A stretch of 64,000 nucleotides of DNA from Clavaria fumosa (lineage: Eukaryota; Basidiomycota; Agaricomycetes; Agaricales; Clavariaceae): assembly GCA_951802425.1 (NCBI GenBank), contig OX637795.1, forward strand, positions 1,302,001-1,366,000. Direction: 5' to 3'. This document shows positions 21,648-33,286 of this stretch, piece by piece. The position numbers were made by a program, and so were the translations under genes. Each line of letters starts with the position of its first letter. Position 1 is the first letter of the stretch. Under the pieces are notes generated by a model that saw only the letters and a list, made by a program, of their open reading frames with translations, had not been told where the DNA came from and did not search any database.

Positions 21648-22371
21648 TGTTACGACCCCATCCGCTTGCATAAGCATGACCCCTGCTCCGGACTCCGAGC
21701 TCCTTACCAACTCCGATCCGCTCCACCATAACTCCGTGCGCTCCGCTCCGCACCTTCATTGGACTTTACTCCGCCGGCCTTTGGACCGTTCGGACTTCGT
21801 TCCAGAACCTTCTCCCTCCATCCCCTTGTTCTGTTTACCATTGAGAGGATACCCTTGACCCATGGGAGTCACTTTTTTGTTGTTGTTTCTTTGTTCCATG
21901 AAAATTGCACAGGCACAAGTGGTGAAACTCTCCTAGTAATTTGATATGTACATTGTTTCACATTACTCCTATACTCTGTCCTTGCAGTATAAGTTTCCAC
22001 CTGTATCTCCCTGCTCCTCAGTTCGAATATAACATCTCTTGATTCCAAAAAACATCTCTGAGCTTTCGTCCTCATCGTCCTCGACGTTCTCCACATCATC
22101 TGACCAACTCCGACCCACTCCGACGAACTCCGATCACTTCGGAGTTTGACTTACATTCTGATTCTCTCTTAGGTATTGTTCTTGTTTGGTAAATAGGGAC
22201 AAGTATATACGTGGTGGCACAACACATACGTTGAGGCCGCAGTCCCATAAGTCTCCTTCCTCTTGTTTACTTCTCCGTTTCACTGATATCAGACTCCGAC
22301 CGGACTCCGATAGAACATCTCTGCTCCGCTCCACTAACCCCTTTGCCGCTAACCTTGTTAGGACCTTGACA
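21648..22371 (+). repeat. 3' LTR of the inner family B element
   Basis: 724 bp, TGTTACGACC to CCTTGACA, preceded by the polypurine tract and followed by the target duplication GGCAC at 22372-22376. It carries the same TATA, initiator and AGTTCGAATATA signals as the 5' LTR (near 21988-22031). Confidence 0.95.
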
Positions 22372-22902
22372 GGCACCGCGTGTGTCACGTGTGTGGCGGC
22401 GAAGCAGTGGTGCAGGGGCGGAGAGGTGGAAGGGCCAGAGCAGAAGAAATTCCGCTCTGCACGGTCGAAGAAGACTGTGGTGGAGTCGGAGGAGGAGGTG
22501 AAGGAGGTGCAGGTGCCATGGGCGGACGTGGACAGGGTGGAGGCAGAGTGGACTGGGGTGGTGAAAACCATCTACGAGTTGGTGGTCCGCAGGGTGTTCG
22601 AGTTGGAGGAGTGGCAGAAGGAGGCGAGGGCGGAGCGGAAGGCAGCGGCGGAGGATCGGAAGATCCTCCAAGAATTTCTTATGGGGAAGCGGGGAGTGGG
22701 GGAGGAGAAGAAGAAGGAGGTGGAGAAGATGGTGGTGGAGGTGGCAGACTCGGAAAAGTGGGTGGAGACAGAAGCGGAGAAGGAGAAGGAGAGAGTGGAG
22801 AAGGAGGTGGAGGTGGAGGAAGGAGAGGTGGGAGCGGAGTCTGGGCTCAAGGAGCCTGAAGGTTTTTTACAAGCGTCGCTTGGCTCGCCCCCCTCCGCCT
22901 AA
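22372..22902 (+). pseudogene. Antisense accessory gene of outer family B element, C-terminal part
   Basis: This continues the gene begun at 12155. After the target duplication it encodes TACVTCVAAKQWC, the second half of the cysteine cluster. A basic stretch (KKFRSARSKK) follows, then the helix TGVVKTIYELVVRRVFELEE, KAAAEDRKILQEFLMGKRG and a Glu/Lys/Val-rich acidic tail ending ASLGSPPSA at 22902. The apparent longer frame starting at 22186 is an artefact of reading through the inner LTR. The C-terminal half is uninterrupted and closely matches the inner copy (20469-21050). Confidence 0.78.
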
Positions 22903-23127
22903 AAAATTAAAAATTCTATCTACATAACTATTTATTGTTTTCTTTTGTTTTTCTTTTTTCTTAAATTTTTTGTTTTTTATCTTTGAACTTGAGTGAAAAA
23001 TAAGCGGAGTGAAAGGAAAATAAGTAAGGCAAGGCAGAGAAACAAAACGAAGAGATTTGGAGTTTTTCGGAGAAGAAGGCAAGAATTTTGTTTTCGGAGT
23101 TTCGGAGAAAGTGGAATAAGAGGAAAG

Positions 23128-23158
<31 letters not shown>

Positions 23159-23266
23159 GGGTTTCGGAGAAGACGGAGAAAAGAGACGGAGTAGTATGGA
23201 ACAGAAAATGTATGTAAGTAGAAGCATAAGAGAAATTTCGGGGTATCAGAGTGAACGGAGAAAGGT
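22903..23266. other. Spacer between accessory gene and pol end (outer element)
   Basis: The counterpart of 20092-20468. It is A/T-rich, with a run of 28 T at 23131-23158 (poly-A in the sense of the element). No gene. Confidence 0.6.
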
Positions 23267-24640
23267 CTAGAGGGTATTGAGAGGTCTGGGCTTGTTCGGA
23301 TAAGCTTGATGGAAATCCGAAACGGCCTCGGAGGCATGAACAAGTTCCATAGTGGGAAGCCAGGATGTTTCCTCATCAGTTCCTTCATATCTGGACCACC
23401 GCACCAGGTATAGGAGTTTGCAGGTGCGGCGTTTGTCGATCTTGGAGTTGAGCACTTTGGAGATTTCGTGCTCTAGGTCTCTGTCGATCTCTACCGGAGG
23501 AGGCGGGGAGATGGTGTGATTCGGAATTGTATTCAGAGTGACTGGCTCCAGCATGGAAATGTGGAAGACGGGGTGGACGGCTTGCATGGCCTTGGGGAGT
23601 CGGAGTACGAAGGAGTGCGAACCAGCCTCTCTGAGGATTTCGAAAGGTCTGAGGAACTTGTTGGAGAGTTTTTTGGAGGGTCTGGTCATACAGAAAAACT
23701 TCGCCTTAACATAGACTCGGTTTCCAACCTTAAACTCTGGTGCCAGAGTCCGACAGTTGTCTGCTGGACCCTGATAGCGACTCTGCGCTTCGGCGATTTG
23801 GTTATGGAGTTCTTGGTGCAGCTGATCCAAGTCTACAGCAAGCTCTCAGGCACGGACCGAAGTTACTTCGCATTCAGGGAATACCAAGATATTTGGGTGG
23901 TAGCCCTTGTTCGCGAAGAATGGAGAAACCCCAGTGGTGGCGCTCAGGGCATTGTTGTAGGCAAACTTGGCCAGGGGCAGGAGTTGCGACCAGTTGTCCT
24001 GCTGGTAATTGCAGTAACAACGGAGGTACTGTTCCAACGTCTGGTTAGTCTGCTCCGTCTGTCTGTTGCCCTCCGGATGATATCCAGAGGTGAAGTGTAA
24101 AGTCATGTCCAGGACTTTACCCAATGAGCGAAAAAAAAGGGAAATGAACTCGGAGCCACGATCGGAGGTGACATGCGACAGAACTCCATGTTTCGAGAAG
24201 ATGTGGAATATGAATAGATGGGCCAACTCTGCGGAGTTCACTTTGTCAGTCATCGGGATGAAGATCCCTTGCTTCGTAAACCTATCAACAACCACCAATA
24301 TTGCAGTAAAACCAGAGCTCTCAAGGAGTTGCTTGATGAAATCCATCGAAATGGAATTCCACAGTTTCTCAGGTATGGGCAGCTGCTTGAGCATTCCATA
24401 TGGCTTATGCCAAGGGGCTTTCGCCCTACCACAAGTCATGCAAGATTTGCAAAAGTCCAATACAAATCCTCGGAGTTTTGGCCAGGTATAATCCCTGAAG
24501 ACCAAGGCCGTAGTCTTGGTCTGACTGAAATGTCCGGCGAGCAGGTGATCATGTCTCGCACGTAAAACGCGGAGTCAGAGGTCATTGATGTCCAGCACAT
24601 AAATCCGTCTGCGCTCGCAGAGAAGTCCGTCATCGTCCAT
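23267..24640 (-). pseudogene. Integrase and chromodomain of outer family B element
   Basis: The minus strand carries the integrase HHCC tail (CKSCMTCGRAKAPWHKPYG), the core (ISMDFIKQLLESSG, SHVTSDRGSEF, HPEGNRQTEQTNQTLEQYL) and the C-terminal tail. A chromodomain with LLYLVRWSRYEGTDEETSW ends at about 23267. A small break near 23840 splits the reading into two frames, and a short deletion lies near 24648 at the RNase H-integrase join. Changes against the inner copy, such as Gly to Arg at WSGYE/WSRYE and Arg to Cys or His, are mostly CpG transitions. Confidence 0.9.
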
Positions 24641-24647
24641 GGACCAC

Positions 24648-25979
24648 TTAGGGTCCGTGGAGTTCAAGCGGAGGTCTTCTAGGATCAAGCAAGAGTCCAG
24701 ACCGGATGTCCTCTTGTAGTTGATGATCGTCAATCACAAACGATGCGTGGAGTGCAGGTACGTAAAGCGACGAAGCTCGGAGAGATGATATCAATTGTTC
24801 GCTGGAGAACATCGGCCGGAGGTTTTGCAGATTGACACGGGCATAGTCACTATCCCCCTCTTTGGGATAGACGTCCCAGCATCTAGTCAACGCATCGGGT
24901 TTCATTCCAAGGCGCCCGGGGCGGAATCGGATCATGAAATTGAACTGGGAAAGGAACTCCGACCACCTGGCTTGATGCCGGGTGAGCAGGCGGACCGTGG
25001 AGAAGTACTCGAGGTTCTTGTGGTTGGTAACAATGTCAACCGGAATTTCAGAACCTTTGAGATAGTGCCCCCAAGCGGTAAACGCCTCAAATATAGCGAG
25101 GAGTTCCTTATCGTGGGTGTCATAGTTCAGTTCGGAGACGCCTAGGGTGTGGGAATGAAAAGCGATAGGATGGACTTCACTGTCAGAGGCAACCATAGAG
25201 AGTATTGCAGTGACAGCGTAGTCCGAGGCATCCGTTTCGACTCTCAGCAGAGCTCCAGGAATGAAGTGCAAGAGGATCGGAGCCGTGGAGAATGCGGTTT
25301 TCAGATAGTCAAACGCGGACTGGCAATCATTGGACCAATGCCACTTGATGTTTTTATGCATCAAGTGGTTCATCAGAGCGACGATCTCAGAATAGCCATG
25401 GACGAAGCAGCAGTAGAAATTGGCGAACCCGAGGAAGGACTGGACATCCTTGACCTTCTGCGGAGTTGGCCAATCCTGTATAGTTTTCACTTTAGCCGTG
25501 TCCATAGAAAGTCCAGACAGAGATAAAACAAATCCGAGATACTCCACGGTTTCAGTGTGAAATTCACACTTAGCCGGGTTCAGGAAGAGACCGTGCTTCT
25601 GGAGCCTTTGGAGTACCTCTCGGACATGCTCAACGTGTTGTTCTGGATCCTCGGAGTAAATGAGGATGTCATCGAGGTAGACGACCATGAACGTGTCGAG
25701 GAGGTCGGAGAATATATCATTCATGAAGTGCTGGAATGTGGCGGGCGCGTTTGTGAGCCTGAAGGGCATCACACACCATTCGAAGGATCCGTATCAGGTG
25801 TGGAATGTGGTCTTCCATTCGTCACTATCAGCGATATGGACCAGGTGATACACGTGTCGGAGGTTGAGTTTTGTATAGATTTGGGCTTTTCCTGGAACAT
25901 CAAGAAGATCTTTAGTCAGCAGAAGCGGGTAATGGTCTTTTTTGGTCAATTTATTTAGACCATGGAAATCAACGCATAA
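24648..25979 (-). pseudogene. Reverse transcriptase and RNase H of outer family B element
   Basis: RT motifs run from LCVDF near 25970 through [20 protein letters not shown] to the intact catalytic VVYLDDILIYSEDP. This shows the uninterrupted state of the site where the inner copy carries a solo LTR. RNase H follows (VETDASDYAV, ELNYDTHDKELLAIFEAFTA), also uninterrupted at the inner copy's MITE position. Two stops precede the open frame at 25772: one after NGTL near 25980 and one in the stretch before YGSFEW near 25793. Confidence 0.92.
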
Positions 25980-26950
25980 TCAGAGCGTTCCATTCTTCTT
26001 CCAGACAAAGAGCACAGGTGCCCCATGCAGAGAACAGCTCGGACAGATATATCCGATGCGGAGGTGTTCGTCCAGAAACTCGTGGAGTTCACTGAGTTCG
26101 GACTGTGACAGAGAATAGACCACACCTGGCGGAGGGGATTGGCCATCCAGCAGGTTGATTTTTAGATCATACGGTCGATGCGGAGCAAGGGTATCTGCCT
26201 TCTTTTTACTGAAGACATCTGGAAAGTCCCTGTACTCCTCCGGAACAAAGAGGAGATCCTGGGGGGTGGTGTCGGGAACGTTGAATGAAGTGGAGGCCAC
26301 GCACGCGGACTCGCTCGACAATGTCATGCCAAAGACTTGGGACCCGCGAAGTCCACAAGCCGTGGCAAATGCAGCAGCATTCACAAAAGAAACCTTGGGT
26401 GTCTCCTGGAGAGACGGAGTAGACAGAAAGGTCAGAGATGGAATCAAAGACGGAGACAGAAGCAGAGATGGAGACAGAGTCCGGGCTTGGTTCGGAGTCG
26501 CTGCAGACGACATTTGAACAGGAGCGCATGGAGCGGAGACAGACAGAGGGACAGAATGGAGAGTGCTGGCCGGTGCACCCCCCGGATCAGATTTCGGAGT
26601 TTTTTCCTCATTCGTAGATGGTCTGAGCTTTATCTGGCCAGTGATCCAATCAACCAGCGGGTTGTTTTGGAACAGCCAATTCATTCCCAAGATCACATCA
26701 CTAGAGGGATCAAGATTGGTAACTACACACAAGACGTCGGTTGGATCCATGGCGGATAGCTGAATGGATAACCAGACCGCTTCGGTAACCCATATGGAGG
26801 TGGTCCCGTTAATAAAAATGACCTCCCGAGGGGTCACCGGAGTTTTCGGAAGATGGAAACGAGAAGCAAATTTGGCATCAATGAAACAAAGTTCAGCGCC
26901 AGAGTCTATCATTGCTTTGAACGGAGAAGAAATAGAAGGAGAGGAGGCAA
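25980..26950 (-). pseudogene. Protease and linker of outer family B element
   Basis: It begins in [19 protein letters not shown] (retropepsin active site, near 26910), with SDVILGMNWLFQNNP downstream. A Ser/Pro/Thr-rich linker leads into RT at GAPVLFVWKKNGT. It aligns throughout with the inner copy's 14505-15450. The open frame ends at 25980 with a stop. Confidence 0.9.
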
Positions 26951-27091
26951 GAAGAGAAAGAGAATGATGAAAGGAAAGGGTATCGAGTATAGGTTTAGTA
27001 TGATCGGAGTCGGAGCAGCCGGAGAGTCATACTGTGCTCTCTGGGCTGCTCAATCTTTTTTTGGCATGGAGTCATCTCCATCGGAGGTGAT

Positions 27092-28225
27092 TCATGCAGC
27101 GCTGGCACTGGCCCGCGAGGTCTGCTTATGACACTCGTTGGCTTTGTGGCCTGCCATTCCACAGAATAGGCACAGATTATTATCGAAACACCATTGGTGT
27201 TCCTCTGGAGTCAGTTTTCCATCCTGACCCAGATGAGCCTTCTTTGTCTCACTGGAGCTACCAGAGTTAGCGGAGCCCTCAGCAGCCTTTGGAACGGAGT
27301 TCCCAGAAGTCAAACCGGAGTTCACCGGACGCTTTTCCGATGGTTTCTCAGACTTGGTGTTAGCGCTGGAAGTGTTCAGGGACTTGGAACTATCTGAAGT
27401 CTCCTTTTTGATGGTGTTGTTAGGCGTCGGAGCCTTAATGGAGTCCCGAGAGATCTCCTGCTGCCGAGCCCAATAATGGCCATCGATCGCACTGGCTTGC
27501 TTGCAGAGTCCGCGGAGCATATCCGCGCAGTTAACGCAGGCCAGTTCGTCCTTGATGCGGCTAGCAAGTCCTTTGTAGAACTGCCGCTGCAATGCATACT
27601 CATCCCAATGGACAATGGACACGAATCTGTTGAACGAAATGGTATATTTCGTCAACTTCTGGTCCTCATGCATCCGGAGGCATTCAAGTTCGAACTCCGC
27701 CTTGTGGATCGCGTCGTAAGGACCAAAGTTCTCTGTAAGTTGAGCAACGAACATCTTATAGTTCGAAAGGACCGGATGGCCTTCGCCATCCAGGATCATC
27801 GGTTCGAACCATTCCAGGGCGAAGCCCCAGAGAAAGGAAAGGACATAGCATACCTTATGAGAATCGGACTTGAATGCTCTAGGGCGATCAAGGAAGTTCA
27901 ATTGGCATTGGACCAAGAAGCTTTTCAACTTCTTAGCATCCGAGCCATCGAAGGTATTGGGGTCTCATGGTTTAACCATCTCCGGGCGCTTGTTGGCATC
28001 AATGATCTTCTGAAGGAGACGCGCCGGAGTTAGTCCGCATTCGGCTCGAGGTGTCGGAGGTTCATTTAGCTTGTCATCGTCATCAGTGACCGAGGGGTCT
28101 GACACTTCGTCGTGGTCCGGGGGTCCGGACACACTCGGAGTCGGAGTATTGTCGGCCGGTTCTGGAATGTTGACGTTGTCGGCAACAGGAGGTGGAAGTC
28201 GAGCACCGGATCGTGTAGTAGGCAT
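27092..28225 (-). pseudogene. gag of outer family B element
   Basis: It starts at ATG 28225 (MPTTRSGARLPPPVADNVNI) and is interrupted by the same TGA after VKP that the inner copy has. The capsid frame 27928-27092 is complete here (SFLVQCQLNFLDRPRAFKSD, LTENFGPYDAIHKAEFELEC) and includes the part deleted from the inner copy. The CCHC knuckle [14 protein letters not shown] is near 27160-27120. Confidence 0.9.
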
Positions 28226-28252
28226 TGTTGAGTTTGTATATACGAGGTTTGA

Positions 28253-28265
28253 AGTTCAAATATAC
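28253..28265 (-). promoter_or_regulatory. Primer-binding site of outer family B element
   Basis: On the element strand it reads GTATATTTGAACT directly inside the 5' LTR. It pairs without mismatch over 11 bases with AGTTCAAATAT, the predicted RNA start at 28617-28607. Both partners differ from the family A/B consensus at the same CpG, yet pairing is kept. Confidence 0.72.
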
Positions 28266-28990
28266 CGTCACAGTCCTAACAAGGTTAGCGGCGAAGGGAT
28301 TAGTGGAGTGGAGTGGGGATGTTCTATCAGAGTCCAGTCGGAGTCCGATATCGGAGAAATGGAGAAGTAAACAAAAGGAAGGAGACTTATGGGACTGTGG
28401 CCTCAACATATGTGTTGTGCCACCACGTATATACTTGTCCCTATTTATCAAACAAGAACAATACCTAAGAGAGGATCAGAATGTAAGTCAAAACTCCGAA
28501 GTTGATCGGAGTCTGTCAGAGTTGGTCGGAGTTGGTCGGATGACGTGGAGAACATCAAGGACGATGAGGACGAAAGCTCAGAGATGTTTAGGATCAAGAG
28601 ACATTAATATTTGAACTGAGGAGCAGGGAGATACAGGTGGACACTTATACTGCAAGGACAGAGTATAGGAGTAATGTGAAACAATGTACTTATCAAATTA
28701 CTAGGAGAGTTTCACCACATGTGCCTGTGCAATTTTCATGGAACAAAGAAACAACAACAAAAAAAGCAACTCCCATGGGTCAAGGGTATCCTCTCAATGG
28801 TAAACAGAATGAGGGGATGGAGGGAGAAGGTTCTAGAATGAAGTCCGATTGGTCCGAAGGCCGGCGGAGTAAAGTCCGATGAAGATGCGGAGTGGAGTGC
28901 ACGGAGTTATGGTGGAGCAGATCGGAGTTGGTACGGAGCTCGGAGTCCGGAGTGGGGGTCATGCTTATGCAAGCGGATGGGGTCGTAACA
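28266..28990 (-). repeat. 5' LTR of the outer family B element
   Basis: 725 bp ending GGTCGTAACA on the plus strand and followed by the target duplication CCTAG. Its inner end is CGTCAC instead of TGTCAC, one change in the terminal dinucleotide. TATAAG (element strand, 28649-28644) lies 32 bp before the start site A28617. Confidence 0.92.
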
Positions 28991-28995
28991 CCTAG

Positions 28996-30117
28996 GTCCA
29001 AATAAGGAAACCATTCATGACCTTTTCATGACCTTACTGTGACCTTTCATCCTCAACTTTTGGATTGACTGTGACAGTATTCTCAATTGTACTCAACAAT
29101 TGATTGGTCTTAGTGAGTTTACAGGACCAGTCACCAACAAATCAACCTTCAGTATTACTTACAGGATGAGACAGGCCCTAACATAATATCAAGTCTCAGC
29201 CACACCTGAGACCATGTGAGAGGGTGGCCACTATGTGATTCCCAGTCAAGTACCTCAGCAGCTCTCAACAGTAATCCTTGCATGTATGTGGGTAATCAAG
29301 TTTATGTCATATGCTGTAGTATCTACTACAGCTCTGGAGATTATATAGTAAGAGAATATCTAAAATGGGATAGTAAGTCTACAAAGAAGAAGTTGCAAGA
29401 CAAATACTAAAGAATTGCCTGGAAATGCATTTCAGCCACTGTATCCATACCCCAAAGTCTAATGTTGTTGAGGCACCCTCACTAACTCACCTGGAAGCCA
29501 CCTTGCAAGTCCTAAACTGACTCCACTCATTTCCCAAGGCTCCCCAACATCAACTGAACAACAGTGAAGTGCACAGCATTGGTCAGAATTATGAACTGTG
29601 CAGAATTGCCAATTGTTGGGCAGCAGAATTGAGTTGGGAGTGCTCATTGAGTGCAAGGACATTTCAGGTGGCCCATAACAGAGTGTGTTGGGTTGTGACA
29701 TGCAGCTGCCCTTGTTTTCCTTTTACACTGCTCTTGTCCTCTCATGTGGCATAATTAGGCCCTTGATAAAAAACACATGCTTGTCTGTATGGAGATAGCT
29801 GGGTGGTTAGTAATAGAAGGGGAGAACAAGGATGTCATAGATGGACATCTTAGTCAAGTTAATTGATGTGATGTGTTGATATTGCAGATCTGCAAATATG
29901 CACTGACTCTAAAAATTATGTGTAATAGCTTGTTCAGAATCACACATAGTTTATAATGACATACTCTCCTCACCTAAGCTATTACCAAAGGCATAAATTT
30001 TTGGATCTTGTTGTCTGAGTAAATAAAACATGATACATTTGAAAAATCCCCCTGACTGCATTCTTATAAAGATTAAATAGAATCACAGTAGTAGGTTACA
30101 GGGGAAAGTAAACTAAT
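28996..30117. other. No recognisable gene; probable LTR remainder and intergenic sequence
   Basis: Its left end continues the LTR interrupted at 11195. Beyond about 29100 there are only short frames and AT-leaning sequence. The right end (to 30117) is the 3' flank of the minus-strand NLR pseudogene. Confidence 0.5.
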
Positions 30118-30429
30118 TTATGGTTGGGAATGGCAAAAGGAATCAAGCTCCTCCCTGGCATCATACCATATTTCAGACCCCTCATCTATACCATTCAAGG
30201 TGATGTGGGATGTGGCAAGTTCCTCAGTGGCATCATACCACATCTCAGACTCTTCATGTAGATCATTGTCACTGGATGAAGCACTATCTGGATAAGTTGC
30301 CAAGGTCATTTGTTCAGACAAGACAGTACTGGTGATTGGGAGATATGTGTTGTTAGTGGTGCTCTCTACATTATTCAGTGGCTGCATCAGCATCACAGAT
30401 GCCTCTTCATGATTGGCCTGAGCAAAATG

Positions 30430-32745
30430 GGTAGATGCCAGATTGTTAATGCTCATCAGAGTGTCTGGATGTTCTGGGCCAAATACTCTCTTCCTGGCTT
30501 CCATGACATGAATGTGCAGCTCCTCTGCTTCATTGTGCTTCCCCTGATCTGAATATGTCACTGTCAAATTGTTAATGCTTGCCAGAGTGTCTGGATGTTC
30601 TGGGCCAAGCACTCTTTTGCTGGCTTCTATGACATGAACTTGTAGATCCTCTGCTTCATTGCGCTTCCCCTGATCTGAATATGTGGATGCCAAATTGTGA
30701 ATGGCTATCAGAGTGGAAGGATGTTCTGGGCCAAGCACTCTCTTCTGGGCTTCCATGACATGAACTTGTAGCTCCTCTGCTTTATTGTGCTTCCCCTGAT
30801 CTGAATATGTCAATGCCAAATTATGCATGCTTGTCAGAGTGTCTGGATGTTCTGGGCCAAGCACTCTCTTCCTGGCTTCCATAACATGAACCTTCAGCTT
30901 CTCTGCTTCATTGTGCTTCCCCTGATATGAATATGTTGATGCCAAATTATCAACGCTTGCAAGAGTGTCTGGATGTTCTGGGCCAAGCACTCTTTTGCTG
31001 GCTTCTATGACATGAACCTGTAGATCCTCTGCTTCATTGTGCTTCCCCTGAGCTGAATACATTGATGCCAAATGATCAATGCTTGTCAGAGTGTCTGGAT
31101 GTTCTTGGCAAAGCACTCTCTTCCTGGCTTCCATGACAAGAACTTGTAGCTCCTCTGCTTCATTGTGCTTCCCCTGATCTGAATATGTCAATGCCAAATT
31201 ATGCATGCTTGTCAGAGTGTCTGGATGTTCTGGGCCAAGCACTCTTTCCTGGCTTCCATAACATGAAACTTCAGCTTCTCTGCTTCATTGTGCTTCCCCT
31301 GATATGAATATGTTGATGCCAAATTATGCATGCTTGTCAGAGTGTCTGGATGTTCTGGGCCAAGCACTCTTTTCCTGGCTTCCATAACATGAACCTTCAG
31401 CTTCTCTGCTTCATTGTGCTTCCCCTGATATGAATATGTTGATGCCAAATTATCAATGCTTGCCAGAGTGTCTGGATGTTATGGGCCAAGCACTCTTTTG
31501 CTGGCTTCTATGACATGAACTTGTAGATCCTCTGCTTCATTGTGCTTCCCCTGATCTGAGTATGTGGATGCCAAATTGTGAATGCTTGCCAGAGTGGAAG
31601 GATGTTCTGGGCCAAGCACCCTTTTCTGGGCTTCCATGACATGAGCTTGTAGCTCCTCTGCTTTATTGTGCTTCCCCTGAGCTGAATATGTCACTGCCAA
31701 ATTGTTAATGCTTGCCAGAGTGGAAGGATGTTTTGGGCCAAGCACTCTCTTCCTCGCTTCCATGACATGAACCTGTAGATCCTCTGCTTCATTGTACTTC
31801 CCCTGAGCTGAATATGTGGATGCCAAATTGTGAATGCTTGCCAGAGTGGAAGGATGTTCTGGGCCAAGCACCCTTTTCTGGGCTTCCATGACATGAGCTT
31901 GTAGCTCCTCTGCTTTATTGTGCTTCCCCTGAGCTGAATATGTCACTGCCAAATTGTTAATGCTTGCCAGAGTGGAAGGATGTTTTGGGCCAAGCACTCT
32001 CTTCCTCACTTCCATGACATGAACCTGTAGATCCTCTACTTCATTGTACTTCCCCTGAGCTGAATATGTCACTGCCAAATTGTTAATGCTTGCCAGAGTG
32101 GAAGGATGTTCTAGGCCAAGCACTCTTTTGCTGGCTTCCATGACATGAACTTGTAGACCCTCTGCTTCATTGTGCTTCCACTGATCTGAATATGTGGATG
32201 CCAAATTGTTAATGCTTGCCAGAGTGGAAGGATGTTCCAGGCCAAGCACTCTCTTCCTGGCTTCCATAACATGAACCTTCAGCTCCTCTGCTTCATTGTG
32301 CTTCCCCTGAGCTGAATATGTGGATGCCAAATTATTAATGCTTCTCAGAGTGTCTGGATGTTCTGGGCCAAGCACTCTTTTCCTGGCTTCCATAACATGA
32401 ACCTTCAGCTTCTCTGCTTCATTGTGCTTCCCCTGATATGAATATGTTGATGCCAAATTATCAATGCTTGCCAGAGTGTCTGGATGTTCTGGGCCAAGCA
32501 CTCTCTTCCTGGCTTCCATGACATGAACCTGTAGATCCTCTGCTTCATTGTACATCCCCTGGTCTGAATATGTCAGGGCCAAACTACTAATGCTTGCCAG
32601 AGTGGATGAATGTTCTGGGCCAAGCACTCTCTTCCTGGCTTGCAAGACATGAACTTGTAGCTCCTCTGCTTCATTGTACTTCCCCTGAGCTGAATATGTG
32701 GATGCCAAATTGTGAATGCTTTTCAGAGTGTCTCTATGTTCTGGT
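30430..32745 (-). repeat. About 19 near-identical 126-bp TPR units
   Basis: Each unit codes 42 residues built on HPDTLASIDNLASTYSYQGK, with NEAEELQVHVMEARKRVLGPE following. Units differ by a few bases, and blocks recur (HPSTLASINNLAVTYSAQGK alternating with HPSTLASIHNLASTYSAQGK). This indicates recent homogenisation or unequal exchange. Such high internal identity is typical of repeat-polymorphic fungal NLRs. Confidence 0.9.
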
Positions 32746-33212
32746 CCAAGCTCCCTCCTTCGGATTTCCATTGCACACACAGAAACCTCCTCTGCATCCT
32801 TAAACCATCCATTTTCATAGTACACCAATTTCAGTTTGTCCCATCTTCCAACATCCTTAATTGCATACTCTCTGTGTATATGTAGGTTGATGTTTTTTAT
32901 GTGGGGCAGCAGTGATTGACGAAAGGCATAGTCAGAGCCATCATTCCCATATGTGATTGAGTGGCACACTAAAGTGTCAACAGAAACATATTTTGATTGT
33001 TTCTCTATCTCAGAACACCTGTCTTGGCACTACAGATGTACCAGTGGATGCATGGAGTACAGTCTTCCAGAGCTGCTGCAATTCACAAGTGAAAATGATG
33101 TCAACATCTCAACTGCTTTCCTAAAAACAAAATTGTCCCAGTTGCCTGCATGGTCAACATGCAATATGTTGGACCAATCTATGGAATCTTTGAGCAACTG
33201 CTTCCAGCTACT

Positions 33213-33286
33213 TCTTGCATTGTTTTTTCGTGACCCACCCAAAGCTATCTCTTGCATTGTTTTTTCGTGACCCACCCAAAGCTATC
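33213..33286. repeat. 37-bp tandem duplication that frameshifts the NLR
   Basis: Two adjacent copies (33213-33249 and 33250-33286) begin TCTTGCATTGTTTTTTCG. A single copy would give the continuous reading SAAKEIALGGSRKNNARSSW into the winged-helix region. The second copy adds 37 bp, not a multiple of three. Confidence 0.92.

Larger units (their letters stand above)
12547..22371 (+). mobile_element. Inner family B chromovirus (complete, interrupted)
   Basis: A Ty3/gypsy chromovirus with 724-bp LTRs at 12547-13270 and 21648-22371 and target duplication GGCAC (12542-12546 and 22372-22376). Removing it rejoins the Zn2Cys6-like accessory gene of the outer element in frame. Order: gag, protease, RT, RNase H, integrase, chromodomain, and an accessory gene on the minus strand. 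Two later insertions lie in pol: a solo LTR inside the RT catalytic motif (15758-16494) and an inverted-repeat element in RNase H (17108-18263). Its gag also has a deletion of roughly 120 bp relative to the outer copy. It postdates the outer element because it lies inside it. Confidence 0.95.
11196..28990 (-). mobile_element. Outer family B chromovirus (complete, interrupted)
   Basis: A Ty3/gypsy chromovirus in minus orientation. The 5' LTR is 28266-28990 and the 3' LTR 11196-11921. It is flanked by the 5-bp target duplication CCTAG (11191-11195 and 28991-28995). From the 5' side it encodes gag (28225-27092), protease (about 26950-25980), RT-RNase H (25979-24648) and integrase with chromodomain (24640-23267). 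On the opposite strand it carries an accessory gene (12155-12546 plus 22377-22902). A second element of the same family (12547-22371) is inserted in that accessory gene. Compared with the inner copy, many Arg codons have become Cys, His, Gln or stop, as expected from CpG decay. It is not functional. Confidence 0.93.

Noticed and set aside
22186..22371. Extended N-terminus of the accessory frame beginning at 22186
   Set aside because: This part lies in the inner element's 3' LTR. The real N-terminal half is at 12155-12546.
23131..23158. Poly-T run as a LINE poly-A tail
   Set aside because: No LINE sequence adjoins it. It lies in the A/T-rich spacer of the outer family B element, which the inner copy also has without the long run.
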